Below, in pieces: positions 7,935-15,315 of a stretch of DNA of 20,249 bases. This DNA is from JACRLI01 sp035542815 (GTDB lineage Bacteria; Eisenbacteria; RBG-16-71-46; JACRLI01). Location of the stretch: contig DATKKS010000012.1 of NCBI GenBank assembly GCA_035542815.1, positions 1 through 20,249 of the forward strand, in the 5' to 3' direction. The notes under the pieces are model-generated. The model was given only the letters and a program-made list of their open reading frames with translations, was not told the DNA's origin and made no database searches. Within the stretch, counting starts at the first letter, position 1; every line of letters starts with the position of its first letter. Position numbers and translations under genes: made by a program.

Positions 7935-7970
7935 GAGGAAGTTCACCCACGTCGTCGGTGGGGCTTCCTC
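7935..7970 (-). terminator. Two-part hairpin downstream of the sugar operon
   Basis: An outer 7-bp stem (GAGGAAG at 7935-7941, CTTCCTC at 7964-7970) encloses an inner 5-bp stem (CCCAC at 7946-7950, GTGGG at 7958-7962). It lies about 30 bases past the last stop (7999) of the minus-strand operon and probably ends that transcript. There is no T-tract. Confidence 0.5.
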
Positions 7971-7998
7971 ATGTGGCGGTCCGGAGGGACTTGCCCCC

Positions 7999-8349
7999 CT
8001 ATCGGAACGACTGCCGCTCCTCGCCCGGCCGGTACGGGCGCAGAGCGAAGGCGGACCACGCGGCGTTGACCGAGATCAGCGTCACCCACTTGAGTTCGCT
8101 CCGCCGCAGGCTCTCCCACCCCTGGTCCCGGGTCAGGTCCGACTGGCCCTTGGAGGTTCCCTTCGGGAAGCTGACCCACAGCAGGCCGTCCGGGTTGAGC
8201 GCCCGGACGGTCCGCGGCGCGAGCCGCTCCAGCTCGGCCTTGGTGTGGACGAAGATCTGGAGCCAGTCGAAGGACCCCTGCAGGCGGGTGGACATGGCGA
8301 CGCCCGCCGGCAGCGGGCTCAGCTCACGCAGGTAGCCCTCCGGGGCGCC
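7999..8349 (-). pseudogene. DUF3052-family gene lacking its 5' end
   Basis: From about 8349 down to the TAG at 7999-8001 the frame encodes a typical DUF3052 body: GAPEGYLRELSPLPAG, then FDWLQIFVHTKAELE, ALNPDGLLWVSFPKGTSK, and a C-terminal WSAFALRPYR. Members of this small, uncharacterised family normally have about 20-25 residues before the APEGY-like segment; here those are missing and the upstream bases belong to the GT39 gene in another frame. An internal ATG at 8295 (reading MSTRLQG) could allow a shortened product of 98 residues, 24 bases after the GT39 stop, but it would lack the conserved N-terminal strand. I read this as a deletion junction that fused the DUF3052 gene to the glycosyltransferase tail. 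Confidence 0.75.
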
Positions 8350-9575
8350 GGCAGCGTCCAGTCGATGAAGGCGCCGGCGTAGAGAGCCATCCAGGGGATG
8401 TCCTGGAAATGCAGGCGCGGGCCGCCCCCGAAGACGGTGTTGATGCCTACGAAGTAGGCCAGCATGACCAGCCCCAGGAAGAAGTAGCGCGGGCGCGGGC
8501 GGGTCGCGGACCGGATGAGGCCCCCCGCGAAGGCCAGCCACAGCGCCAGGTAGGCGAGCTGCGCCAGCGCCTTGAGCGGGTTGAACAGCCGCAGCACCGT
8601 GGCGCTGGCCCGCTCCAGGCACACCACGGTCCAGCGGATGCCTTCGTAGTCGTACGAGTAGCAGCCCCAGAACCGCGCCGGAGCCCGCAGCACAAACTCC
8701 ACCGGGTGGCGCCGCACGTGCGCGAGGCCCAGCTGCATCGCCAGGTGGTCCTTGTGGTACTCGTCCATCGTGGAGTGCAGCACAGTCTGGATCTCGGCCT
8801 GGTCGCCGTTGTAGTAGAGGAAGTTGTAGCCCGCGTTGTGGGCCACCAGCGTGAGGCCGGGGAACGTGCGCAGGTTGCGCGCGGTCCAGGGCGCGATCAC
8901 CACCGCCATCGCCAACAGCGCCGCGACCGCCAGGACGGCCTTCCGCCGCACCGGCCGGGCCTCGCGGAGGAACACCAGCAGCAGGAGCACCGGCAGGACG
9001 ATGGCCTGCTGGCGCACCAGGGCGGCCGCCCCGAACACCACGCCCCCGGCCACCACCCTGAGCGCGCGGTCGCCCCGCAGCCCCTGGATCATCAGCAGCG
9101 AGCCCAGCAGCAGCAGCGGCAGGAACAGGTTCTCGGAGGCCAGGATGGCGGTGTACGCGATCTGGTTCGGATAGCACGCCACGATGAGCATGGCCGCGGC
9201 CGCCGCCCGCCGCGACTCCAGGACGGCCCGGGCGACCTGGTAGGTCAGCAGCATGGCGCAGCCCTGCAGCATCACGCCGAGCAGCTTGGCGGTGATCAGC
9301 GGCGAGCCGGGGAGCAGGAACGCGAGGCCCAGGAAGGCGGCATATCCCACCGGCCGGGTGGCGGTGGGGTAGCCGTTATCCACGTACCCCAGGCCGTGCA
9401 CGATGCCCGCGGCGCGGTCGAAGTACCACTTGAAGTCGCTGGCCGGCAGCGCCGGGAGGAGGAACATCCAGGCCAGGCGCAGCACGAGCCCGGTCAGCAG
9501 GCACAGCGGGACAAAGTAGCGGTGCTCGAGGACCTCCCCCAGCCGGGCCCCGAGGCTGGAACGAACCGGGCTCAT
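8319..9575 (-). CDS. GT39/ArnT-like membrane glycosyltransferase
   Basis: The 418-residue protein has about ten hydrophobic segments and looks like a GT-C fold enzyme of the GT39 (PMT_2/ArnT-like) type. Such enzymes move a sugar from a polyprenyl-phosphate donor to an acceptor on the outer side of the inner membrane. Supporting marks are an acidic first loop (PASDFKWYFDRA, about 44-55), RPVGYAAFLGL (about 74-84) and the ENLFLPLLLLG segment. The ATG at 9575 has a strong Shine-Dalgarno (AAGGAGGA). It starts 31 bases after the GT2 gene and is the last intact gene of the sugar operon. Its final codons (APRRATCVS) are read out of frame from DUF3052 sequence, so the natural C-terminus may have been replaced. 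Acceptor unknown: lipid A, other glycan or protein are all possible. Confidence 0.87.
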   Translation of the reverse strand: MSPVRSSLGARLGEVLEHRYFVPLCLLTGLVLRLAWMFLLPALPASDFKWYFDRAAGIVHGLGYVDNGYPTATRPVGYAAFLGLAFLLPGSPLITAKLLGVMLQGCAMLLTYQVARAVLESRRAAAAAMLIVACYPNQIAYTAILASENLFLPLLLLGSLLMIQGLRGDRALRVVAGGVVFGAAALVRQQAIVLPVLLLLVFLREARPVRRKAVLAVAALLAMAVVIAPWTARNLRTFPGLTLVAHNAGYNFLYYNGDQAEIQTVLHSTMDEYHKDHLAMQLGLAHVRRHPVEFVLRAPARFWGCYSYDYEGIRWTVVCLERASATVLRLFNPLKALAQLAYLALWLAFAGGLIRSATRPRPRYFFLGLVMLAYFVGINTVFGGGPRLHFQDIPWMALYAGAFIDWTLPAPRRATCVS

Positions 9576-9606
9576 GCTTCCTCCTTCGCCGGGTGTCGGC
9601 GCCGGG

Positions 9607-10401
9607 TCACTCCGGCTTCCCCTTCAGGGACCCGCCCCGGCGTGCGTCCCGGCCGCCCCCGCGCACCCGGTAGAACCAGAAGCACCGCAGGCAGTCACGC
9701 GCCGAACCGACGACGTTGGACATCTTCGCGCCCAGCGCCTTGCCGGTCCGGCGGGGCAGGAACTCCACCGGGGCGAACTCGACCCGCAGCCCGCGCCGGC
9801 ATGCCACGATGATGCGCTCGGCCTCGTTGAACACGCTGCGCGAGCGCAGCTCCATCTGGAAGACCTCGCGCCGGCCGAGCTTGATGCTGCCGGGATCGCG
9901 GACCTCGACCTGGAACAGCAGCCGCGGCAGCAGCGCGAAGCTCGCGGAGATGAAGCGCCGCCACGGGGTGTAGGTGCGGAACCGGTCGGGGCGCACCCCG
10001 CACACCAGGTCCGCGCCGCTCGCCCGGAGCACCTGGAACAGCCGCGCCAGGTTCTCCGCCGGCCACTGGCCGTCGGAACCGGTGGAGAACACGTGCGTCC
10101 CGCGGGCCGTCCGGTGGGCGTCCTCGAAGGAGCGGAAGATGCCCTGGTTGGCGGGGTGGCGCTCCACGCGCAGCCGGGGCTCGCGGCGGGCGAGCTCGGC
10201 CAGGATGCGCGGGGTGTCGTCGGTGCTGGCGTCGTCGATCACCACGATTTCCCAGTCCGTCACGGCGCCGGGGAGCCCCCGGATGACCCGCAGGTGGTCC
10301 TCGATCACGGCCTCGAGGCTGCCGGCCTCGTTGTAGGCCGGCATGACCACCGAGAGGAACATGGGCTCGGGGGAGTTCGGCTGGGATTCGGGAGCGACCA
10401 C
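9607..10401 (-). CDS. GT2 glycosyltransferase, DPM1/ArnC-like
   Basis: The 264-residue GT-A enzyme carries PAYNE at 21-25, IDDAS at 55-59 and SDGQW at 109-113 where most relatives have a DxD-like DADGQ/DADLQ; this substitution is unusual. Relatives of the DPM1/ArnC type load a sugar from a nucleotide donor onto polyprenyl phosphate at the cytoplasmic face. There is no C-terminal membrane pair, unlike ArnC; the tail is basic (RGGGRDARRGG). I use the GTG at 10401 because an AAGGA lies a suitable distance upstream; the ATG at 10362 (MFLSVV) has no visible ribosome binding site but begins exactly at the domain, so it remains possible. It sits between the DegT aminotransferase and the GT39 gene in one operon. 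Confidence 0.88.
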   Translation of the reverse strand: MVAPESQPNSPEPMFLSVVMPAYNEAGSLEAVIEDHLRVIRGLPGAVTDWEIVVIDDASTDDTPRILAELARREPRLRVERHPANQGIFRSFEDAHRTARGTHVFSTGSDGQWPAENLARLFQVLRASGADLVCGVRPDRFRTYTPWRRFISASFALLPRLLFQVEVRDPGSIKLGRREVFQMELRSRSVFNEAERIIVACRRGLRVEFAPVEFLPRRTGKALGAKMSNVVGSARDCLRCFWFYRVRGGGRDARRGGSLKGKPE

Positions 10402-10456
10402 TCGGCGTGTCCTTGTTCCGGGAGGTGCGGGCGCGGCCCGCGCCGGGCCTACCCGC

Positions 10457-11566
10457 TCAGGCTCGGCCCCCGGCGGCGGCCCGCAGCGCGGCGCTGACCT
10501 CCTCCACCTGCGCGCCGTTCAGCTCCGCGTACATGGGCAGCGAGAGTTCCTGCTCGGCCAGGCGCTCGGCCATGGGGAAGTCTCCACGCTTGTGGCCCAG
10601 CTCCGCGAAGCACGGGTGCAGGTGGATCGGGACGGGATAGTGGACGTTGGTGCCGATGCTCTTCTGCTGCAGACTCTGGGCCACCGCGTCGCGGTTCGCG
10701 ACCAGCACTCCGTACACGTGGTACACGTGCCGGGCGTAGCCCATCTGCTTGGGGGCGGCGATCCCGGGGACCTGCCCCAGCCGCTCGTCGTACATCCGCG
10801 CGGCCTGGCGCCGGCCCTCGGTCCAGGCTTCGAGGTGCTCCAGCTTCACGCCCAGGACGGCGCCCTGGAAGCCCTCCATGCGGTAGTTGAAGCCCCGCAG
10901 CGCGTGCAGGCCCTTCTTCTCCTGGCCCCAGTCGCGCAGCATCCGGACGGTCTTGGCCAGGTCGTCGCGGCTGGTCACCACCGCGCCGCCCTCGCCGTAG
11001 GCGCCCAGGTTCTTGCCCGGGTAGAAGCTGAAGCAGGCGATGTCACCCATGGATCCGCAGCGCCGTCCGCGGTACTCGGCGCCGTGGGCCTGGGCGGCGT
11101 CCTCGATCACCGCCAGCCCGTGCTTGCGGGCCACCTCCAGGATCGGGTCCATGTCCGCCGACTGGCCGTAGAGGTGCACCGGCACGATGGCCTTGGTCTT
11201 GCGGGTGATCCGCGCCTCGATCTTGGAGGGGTCGATGCAGTAGCTCTCGGGGTGGACGTCCACCAGCACCGGCCGGGCGCCGACGTAGTCGATGGCCGAG
11301 ACCGTCGCGATGAAGGTCATCGCCGGGGCGATCACCTCGTCCCCCGGCTGGATGCCGGCGGCCAGCAGCGCCAAGTGCAGCGCGCTGGTGCCGGAGTTGA
11401 CCCCCAGGCAGTGCTTCACGCCGCAGTAGGCGGCGAACTTCTCCTCGAACCTGGCCACGGCCGGGCCCAGCACGAAGGCGGTGTTCTCCAGCACCTCGTC
11501 GAGCGCGGCGCGGATCTCGGTCTGGATGCTGCGGTATTGGGCCTTCAGGTCAAGAAACGGTATCAT
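10457..11566 (-). CDS. DegT/DnrJ/EryC1/StrS PLP-dependent sugar aminotransferase
   Basis: The 369-residue protein is a nucleotide-sugar aminotransferase. The PLP lysine is K185 in SFYPGKNLGAYGEGG, the cofactor aspartate is D156 in EDAAQAHG, and NSGTSALHLAL (57-67) holds the phosphate. Length matches the family. It starts at the ATG at 11566 and is 57 bases downstream of the Gfo/Idh gene. With the oxidoreductase and the acyltransferase it forms the common oxidise, transaminate, acylate trio, as in WbpB-WbpE-WbpD (WlbA-WlbC-WlbB) that make UDP-2,3-diacetamido-2,3-dideoxy-glucuronate. The exact sugar and nucleotide cannot be read from sequence. No UDP-GlcNAc 6-dehydrogenase (WbpA) is seen in the window. 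Confidence 0.93.
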   Translation of the reverse strand: MIPFLDLKAQYRSIQTEIRAALDEVLENTAFVLGPAVARFEEKFAAYCGVKHCLGVNSGTSALHLALLAAGIQPGDEVIAPAMTFIATVSAIDYVGARPVLVDVHPESYCIDPSKIEARITRKTKAIVPVHLYGQSADMDPILEVARKHGLAVIEDAAQAHGAEYRGRRCGSMGDIACFSFYPGKNLGAYGEGGAVVTSRDDLAKTVRMLRDWGQEKKGLHALRGFNYRMEGFQGAVLGVKLEHLEAWTEGRRQAARMYDERLGQVPGIAAPKQMGYARHVYHVYGVLVANRDAVAQSLQQKSIGTNVHYPVPIHLHPCFAELGHKRGDFPMAERLAEQELSLPMYAELNGAQVEEVSAALRAAAGGRA

Positions 11567-11623
11567 GGCGCTCCCGTCCTCACGTCATCCCGCGTCAAAG
11601 AGCCACCCCACGGGCCCGCACGA

Positions 11624-12646
11624 TCAACCTAGTTCGATCGGCTGGCCGTGGCTGGCCATGGATTGGGTGGCGGCCTCCATGATCCGCACAACCCGGAGCC
11701 CCGACTCGGCGCTGGTCATCGGTTCCTTCCCGTTCGTGACGCAGTCCAGGAAGTGCCCGGCCAGCACCCGCAGCGCCTCGCTGCCGTCGAGCTTGGGCGC
11801 CCACATGTCCCCGGTCCGGTAGCTCACCATCATCTGGTAGATGGCCGCCGGGCTGGCCTCCATCGCCACGCCCTTGTCGTAGACCTTGATCTTCTCGGTG
11901 GGCTCCACGTCGTCGTAGACGACCATCTTCTTGCTGCCCCCGATCAGGGTCTGGCGGACCTTCACCGGCGCCAGCCAGTTCACGTGGATGTGCGCGATGG
12001 TGCTGCCGGCGTAGTACAGGGTGAGGTAGGCGATGTCCTCGGCCTGGCCCTTGAGGTGGCTCATGCCGGTCGCGGACACGGCGACAGGCTTGTGCGGGAG
12101 AATGTTGTCGATGATGGACAGGTCGTGCACCGCCAGGTCCCAGATCACGCTCACGTCGCGCTGGAACACGCCGAGGTTCACCCGCACCGAGTCGTAGTAG
12201 TAGACCTCCCCCAGCTCCCCGGACTGGATGAGCTCGCGGATCTTCTTGACCGCGGCGGTGTACGGGAACGTGTGGTCCACCATCAGCAGCCGGCCGGCGG
12301 CGGCCGCCTCGTCGATCAGGCGGCGGCACTTCTCGGAACTCTCCGTCAGCGGCTTCTCCACCAGCACGTGCTTGCCGGCCCGCAGCGCCGCCACCGCGAG
12401 ATCGAAGTGGGTCGAGACCGGGGTGGCGATCGCGATCGCGTCCACGTCCCGGCTCTGGATGAGTTCCCGCGCGTCGCTGGTGGTGCGGACCGCGGGGTAG
12501 CGGAGCTTCAGGGGTTCGAGGCGCCGGGCGTCCATGTCCGCCACGCAGGTCACCTGCGTCCCCGGCGTCTCCGCGAAGTTGCGCACCAGGTTGGGGCCCC
12601 AATAGCCGTAGCCGATGACGCCCATTCGGAGATTCGAAGAGTTCAT
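11624..12646 (-). CDS. Gfo/Idh/MocA-family sugar-nucleotide oxidoreductase
   Basis: The 340-residue NAD(P)-dependent dehydrogenase has an N-terminal Rossmann motif GYGYWG (12-17) and the family EKP signature (97-99), with HDLSIIDNIL in the second domain. Such enzymes oxidise the sugar ring to a keto sugar, here most likely the substrate of the neighbouring DegT aminotransferase. The start at 12646 is fixed by an ATGA overlap with the stop of the EmrE-like gene, implying translational coupling. The N-terminus differs from that of Pseudomonas WbpB, so it belongs to another branch of the same superfamily that is common in surface-polysaccharide clusters. Confidence 0.92.
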   Translation of the reverse strand: MNSSNLRMGVIGYGYWGPNLVRNFAETPGTQVTCVADMDARRLEPLKLRYPAVRTTSDARELIQSRDVDAIAIATPVSTHFDLAVAALRAGKHVLVEKPLTESSEKCRRLIDEAAAAGRLLMVDHTFPYTAAVKKIRELIQSGELGEVYYYDSVRVNLGVFQRDVSVIWDLAVHDLSIIDNILPHKPVAVSATGMSHLKGQAEDIAYLTLYYAGSTIAHIHVNWLAPVKVRQTLIGGSKKMVVYDDVEPTEKIKVYDKGVAMEASPAAIYQMMVSYRTGDMWAPKLDGSEALRVLAGHFLDCVTNGKEPMTSAESGLRVVRIMEAATQSMASHGQPIELG

Positions 12647-13026
12647 GCCCGTGCCGCCCTCGCGATCAGCAGAATTCCCGCCAGGATCACCGCGATCCCG
12701 GCGACCTTCAGCAGGCTGGCCGATTCCCGGAACCACAGCACGGCCCCGACGGTGACCAGCGTGAACGTGAGCCCCACCAGGATCGGGTAGCTGGTGCTGA
12801 CCTCGGCGATGGAGAGCACGCGGAACCACACCACGGCGGCCAGCGCGTAGGCCAGGACGCCCACCACGAAGGTCCACTCTCGCGCCAGGCGCGCGACCAC
12901 CCCGAGGACCCCACCTCCCTGGATCTGCAGGCCGCCCGCCTGGAGCAGCCCGTGGCGCATCATCAGGTTCGCGCAGGCGGTCAGGAGCGCGGAGACGACC
13001 AGCAGCAGCAGGACCTCGGGGGTCAT
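12643..13026 (-). CDS. EmrE/ArnE-like small four-helix membrane protein (DMT superfamily)
   Basis: The 127-residue protein is almost entirely hydrophobic with four predicted helices (about 2-20, 34-54, 59-80, 95-125) and a YPILVGLTF motif seen in EmrE-like members. Its place in a sugar operon with a DPM1-like GT2 and a GT39 enzyme suggests an ArnE/ArnF-type role, flipping an undecaprenyl-phosphate-linked sugar, instead of drug efflux. Alone it would probably act as a homodimer, while ArnE/F form a pair. I use the ATG at 13026, one base after the stop of the acyltransferase gene; an in-frame ATG at 13044 would overlap that gene. Its own stop overlaps the next start (ATGA). Confidence 0.85.
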   Translation of the reverse strand: MTPEVLLLLVVSALLTACANLMMRHGLLQAGGLQIQGGGVLGVVARLAREWTFVVGVLAYALAAVVWFRVLSIAEVSTSYPILVGLTFTLVTVGAVLWFRESASLLKVAGIAVILAGILLIARAARA

Positions 13027-13027
13027 C

Positions 13028-13507
13028 CTACTTTCCGCGGGCATGGACCTGCCGCGCCACGCGGGCGGGCACCCCCATGACCACGGCGCCCGGGGGCACG
13101 TCCCGGGTCACGACCGCTCCCGCGCCGACCATCGCCTGCTCCCCGATCGTCACCCCGCACAGGATCACCGCCCCGCTGCCGATCGAGGCGCCCCGCTTCA
13201 CCAGGGTGGGGACGACGGCCCAGTCGGCCTCGGTCTGCAGCTGGCCGTCCGCGCAGGCCCGCGGCTGCTTGTCGTTGATGAACGCCACGCCGTGCCCCAC
13301 GAAGACCTCGTCCTCGATGGTGACCCCCTCGCAGATGAAGGTGTGGGAGGAGACCTTGCACCGCGCGCCGATGAAGGCGTTCTTCTGGATCTCGACGAAG
13401 GCGCCCACCTTGGTGTCGTCGCCGATGGTGCAGCCGTAGAGGTTGACGAGATCGGGCTGGAAGATCCGGACTCCCTTTCCCAGGATCACTCCCTCGGCAA
13501 TCGGCAT
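13028..13507 (-). CDS. Left-handed beta-helix acyltransferase, WbpD/WlbB-like
   Basis: The 159-residue protein shows hexapeptide repeats along its length (GVILGKGV, GCTIGDDTKVG, GVTIEDEVFVG, GVTIGEQAMVGAGAVV), a left-handed beta-helix trimer. It closely resembles WbpD/WlbB-type N-acetyltransferases, which acetylate the 3-amino group of UDP-2-acetamido-3-amino-dideoxy-glucuronate, with the VGHGVAFINDKQPRA loop typical of that group. The ATG at 13507 has GAGGTG upstream. It is the first gene of the operon, about 70 bases from the predicted transcription start. Other acyl groups or 3-amino sugars are possible. Confidence 0.93.
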   Translation of the reverse strand: MPIAEGVILGKGVRIFQPDLVNLYGCTIGDDTKVGAFVEIQKNAFIGARCKVSSHTFICEGVTIEDEVFVGHGVAFINDKQPRACADGQLQTEADWAVVPTLVKRGASIGSGAVILCGVTIGEQAMVGAGAVVTRDVPPGAVVMGVPARVARQVHARGK

Positions 13508-13582
13508 CCGGGCACCTCGCTGACGATGGCAGGCCGCGGGCGGCGTCCCTGAGGCCGCCGCCGAATCAAGTTCAACCCATCA

Positions 13583-13610
13583 ATTTTATCAGTATCCGCC
13601 ACAGTGTCAA
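13583..13610 (-). promoter_or_regulatory. Sigma70-type promoter of the sugar operon
   Basis: On the minus strand a perfect -35 TTGACA (13605-13610) is followed, after a 16-base spacer, by TAAAAT (13583-13588, five of six to consensus). It is in the only AT-rich patch of the area, about 75 bases upstream of the ATG at 13507. This is the clearest promoter in the window. Confidence 0.8.
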
Positions 13611-13899
13611 GCAGATCCGGGCGCCGGGGCGGGGGGGGAAGGCGCGGGGAGCGGGTTCTCGTGGCGGGTCGGCCCCGGGGGGAGCCGCCCGGCGGGGACG
13701 CCGGCGGGCCGCAGCTGCGCGGCCCGCCGGCTCCCGATCGCTATGCCGTCACCTCCGGGGCGTTCCTACAGCCGCACCAGCCTTCCGACGTCGGGCGGCC
13801 CGCAGGGGCGCGGGTCAATCCGACGCGGGGAACCGGGACGCAGAGTGATCCCAAGGCGGCCCGGCACCGCCCGTGAGGGCCCCACCGGGGGGGCCCGGC
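13611..13899. other. Gene-free GC-rich stretch between two minus-strand transcription units
   Basis: No supported reading frame lies between the operon promoter and the stop of the patatin gene. The stretch is dominated by G/C runs and contains the 13-bp hairpin described separately. Confidence 0.5.
13700..13731. terminator. Strong 13-bp GC hairpin
   Basis: A perfect 13-bp inverted repeat (GCCGGCGGGCCGC at 13700-13712 and its complement at 13719-13731) closes a 6-base loop AGCTGC. It lies between the stop of the patatin gene and the promoter of the sugar operon, where it could stop upstream transcription from entering the operon. There is no T-tract. Confidence 0.55.
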
Positions 13900-15294
13900 C
13901 TAGGCCTCGGCGAGCCAGCCGGCGCGGTCCAGCGCGCGCCAGGCGTCTTCCGCCCCGCGGCGCTCCAGCGCGGCCGCCTCGTGGGGCTCGATCCGCATGA
14001 AGCCCCCGGGCAGCGGGGAATCCGGTTCCACCAGGCACACCCGCGCCGGCCGCCCGCCCCGGCTCCAGGGGGCGGGCAGGCCGCCCAGCTCGCTGCGCAG
14101 GTCGCGCCAGGTGCCAAGCTCGATGAGCCGCGCGCCCAGCTCGAAGAGGTGCATCTCGCCGGTCACCGGGTGGGGGCACACCGCGGGCGACATCACCACC
14201 ACCAGCAGCGCGTCCGCACCGGCGGCCACGGTGGCGCGAACCACCTGGCTGGAGAGCAGCCCGGCGTCCACGAACTCCCGGCCCTGCACCCGGACCGGCT
14301 GGAACACGATCGGGATGGCCGAGGAGGCCGCCGCCGCCTGGATCAGGTCCTCGGGCTTCCGCAGCACCATCACCTCGCCCAGCACCGAGTGGATGGAGTC
14401 GCGGAACGCCGGGTCGGGCGGCCCCCAGTTGACGAAGTGGCACATCCGGCCGGTGTCCACCGCCACCGCGGTCATCAGCAGCCGCACCACGCCGGACGTC
14501 AGCCGGGCCGGGTCGCCCTGGGCGGTCAGGCTCTCCAGCACCCGCCGGCGCGAGAGCCCCTGCCACAGCCCCCGCCCCCCGCTCTCGGGCAGCAGCCCGG
14601 CCAGCACCCGCCGCAGCCAGCGGCCCGACGGGGCCTGCCGGTTGGCCAGCCAGGCCAGAGCGCCCACCAGGAGGAGCGTGGCGCTGAATCGGTGCGGCCA
14701 GGGCCAGGCGAGGGCCCAGGTCACCAGGTGGACCGCCAGGACCGCCAGCAGGCCTCGCCCGAGCCAGCGCTGCCAGCGCTCCGGGTCGCCGGCGGCCGAG
14801 GCGTTCGCCAGCCACACCTCGGCCCGGGGCGCGAGCAGCGTGGACACCAGGCCGGCGCTCCCGACCACCAGCCAGGCCAGGGAGTCGTACGCCCAGGAGG
14901 GCGGCGTGGGCACGGAGGAGCGGCGGAAGATCAGGCGCGCCACGCCGGTGTTGGGAGATCCGAAGAGGGTGAGGACGATCTCGATCCCGGCCAGCGCGGC
15001 CAGGAACAGCCCGGCGACGCGCAGGATGAGGGTGGTCCAGCGGAAACCCATGCTGGACGGCCCGAGGTGGAGCCAGGTGCGCTCGAGCTGCGCGGTCTCG
15101 AAGCCCTGCGCCACCCAGGCCACCGCGTTCATCGCCCCGACCGACACCCCGCTCACGATGGCCGGGCGGAGGCCCAGCTGGCGCAGCACCCGGAGCACGC
15201 CCACCTGGTACGCGCCCAGCGCCCCGCCGCCCGAGAGCACCACCGCGGGGCGGGCGAACGGCAAGTCCTCACGCAAGCGGCGCCCCGTCTCCAT
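13900..15294 (-). CDS. Patatin-like phospholipase with an inserted membrane domain
   Basis: The 464-residue protein has the patatin oxyanion motif GGGALGAY (22-29), the nucleophile elbow GVSVG with Ser51, and the catalytic Asp343 in VDAG. These mark a serine-aspartate acyl hydrolase acting on phospholipid-like substrates. Normally about 100-200 residues separate the two catalytic residues; here nearly 300 do, and the extra part contains about four hydrophobic helices (about 86-110, 134-153, 175-195, 200-216). The active site is thus held at the inner membrane by an internal domain, not an N-terminal anchor. The ATG at 15294 has GGAGGA upstream. It lies 21 bases after the stop of an orphan coding fragment that may once have been its operon partner. 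Confidence 0.9.
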   Translation of the reverse strand: METGRRLREDLPFARPAVVLSGGGALGAYQVGVLRVLRQLGLRPAIVSGVSVGAMNAVAWVAQGFETAQLERTWLHLGPSSMGFRWTTLILRVAGLFLAALAGIEIVLTLFGSPNTGVARLIFRRSSVPTPPSWAYDSLAWLVVGSAGLVSTLLAPRAEVWLANASAAGDPERWQRWLGRGLLAVLAVHLVTWALAWPWPHRFSATLLLVGALAWLANRQAPSGRWLRRVLAGLLPESGGRGLWQGLSRRRVLESLTAQGDPARLTSGVVRLLMTAVAVDTGRMCHFVNWGPPDPAFRDSIHSVLGEVMVLRKPEDLIQAAAASSAIPIVFQPVRVQGREFVDAGLLSSQVVRATVAAGADALLVVVMSPAVCPHPVTGEMHLFELGARLIELGTWRDLRSELGGLPAPWSRGGRPARVCLVEPDSPLPGGFMRIEPHEAAALERRGAEDAWRALDRAGWLAEA

Positions 15295-15315
15295 TCAGGC
15301 GTTCCTCCGGAGGCA

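Noticed and set aside
7533..7946. N-terminal extension of the FG-GAP protein up to 7946
   Set aside because: The extension has no natural composition, while the ATG at 7532 has both a Shine-Dalgarno and a signal peptide immediately after it.
13766..14815. Second minus-strand frame over the patatin gene
   Set aside because: Ala/Gly/Arg/Pro-rich shadow of the patatin coding sequence with no motif.
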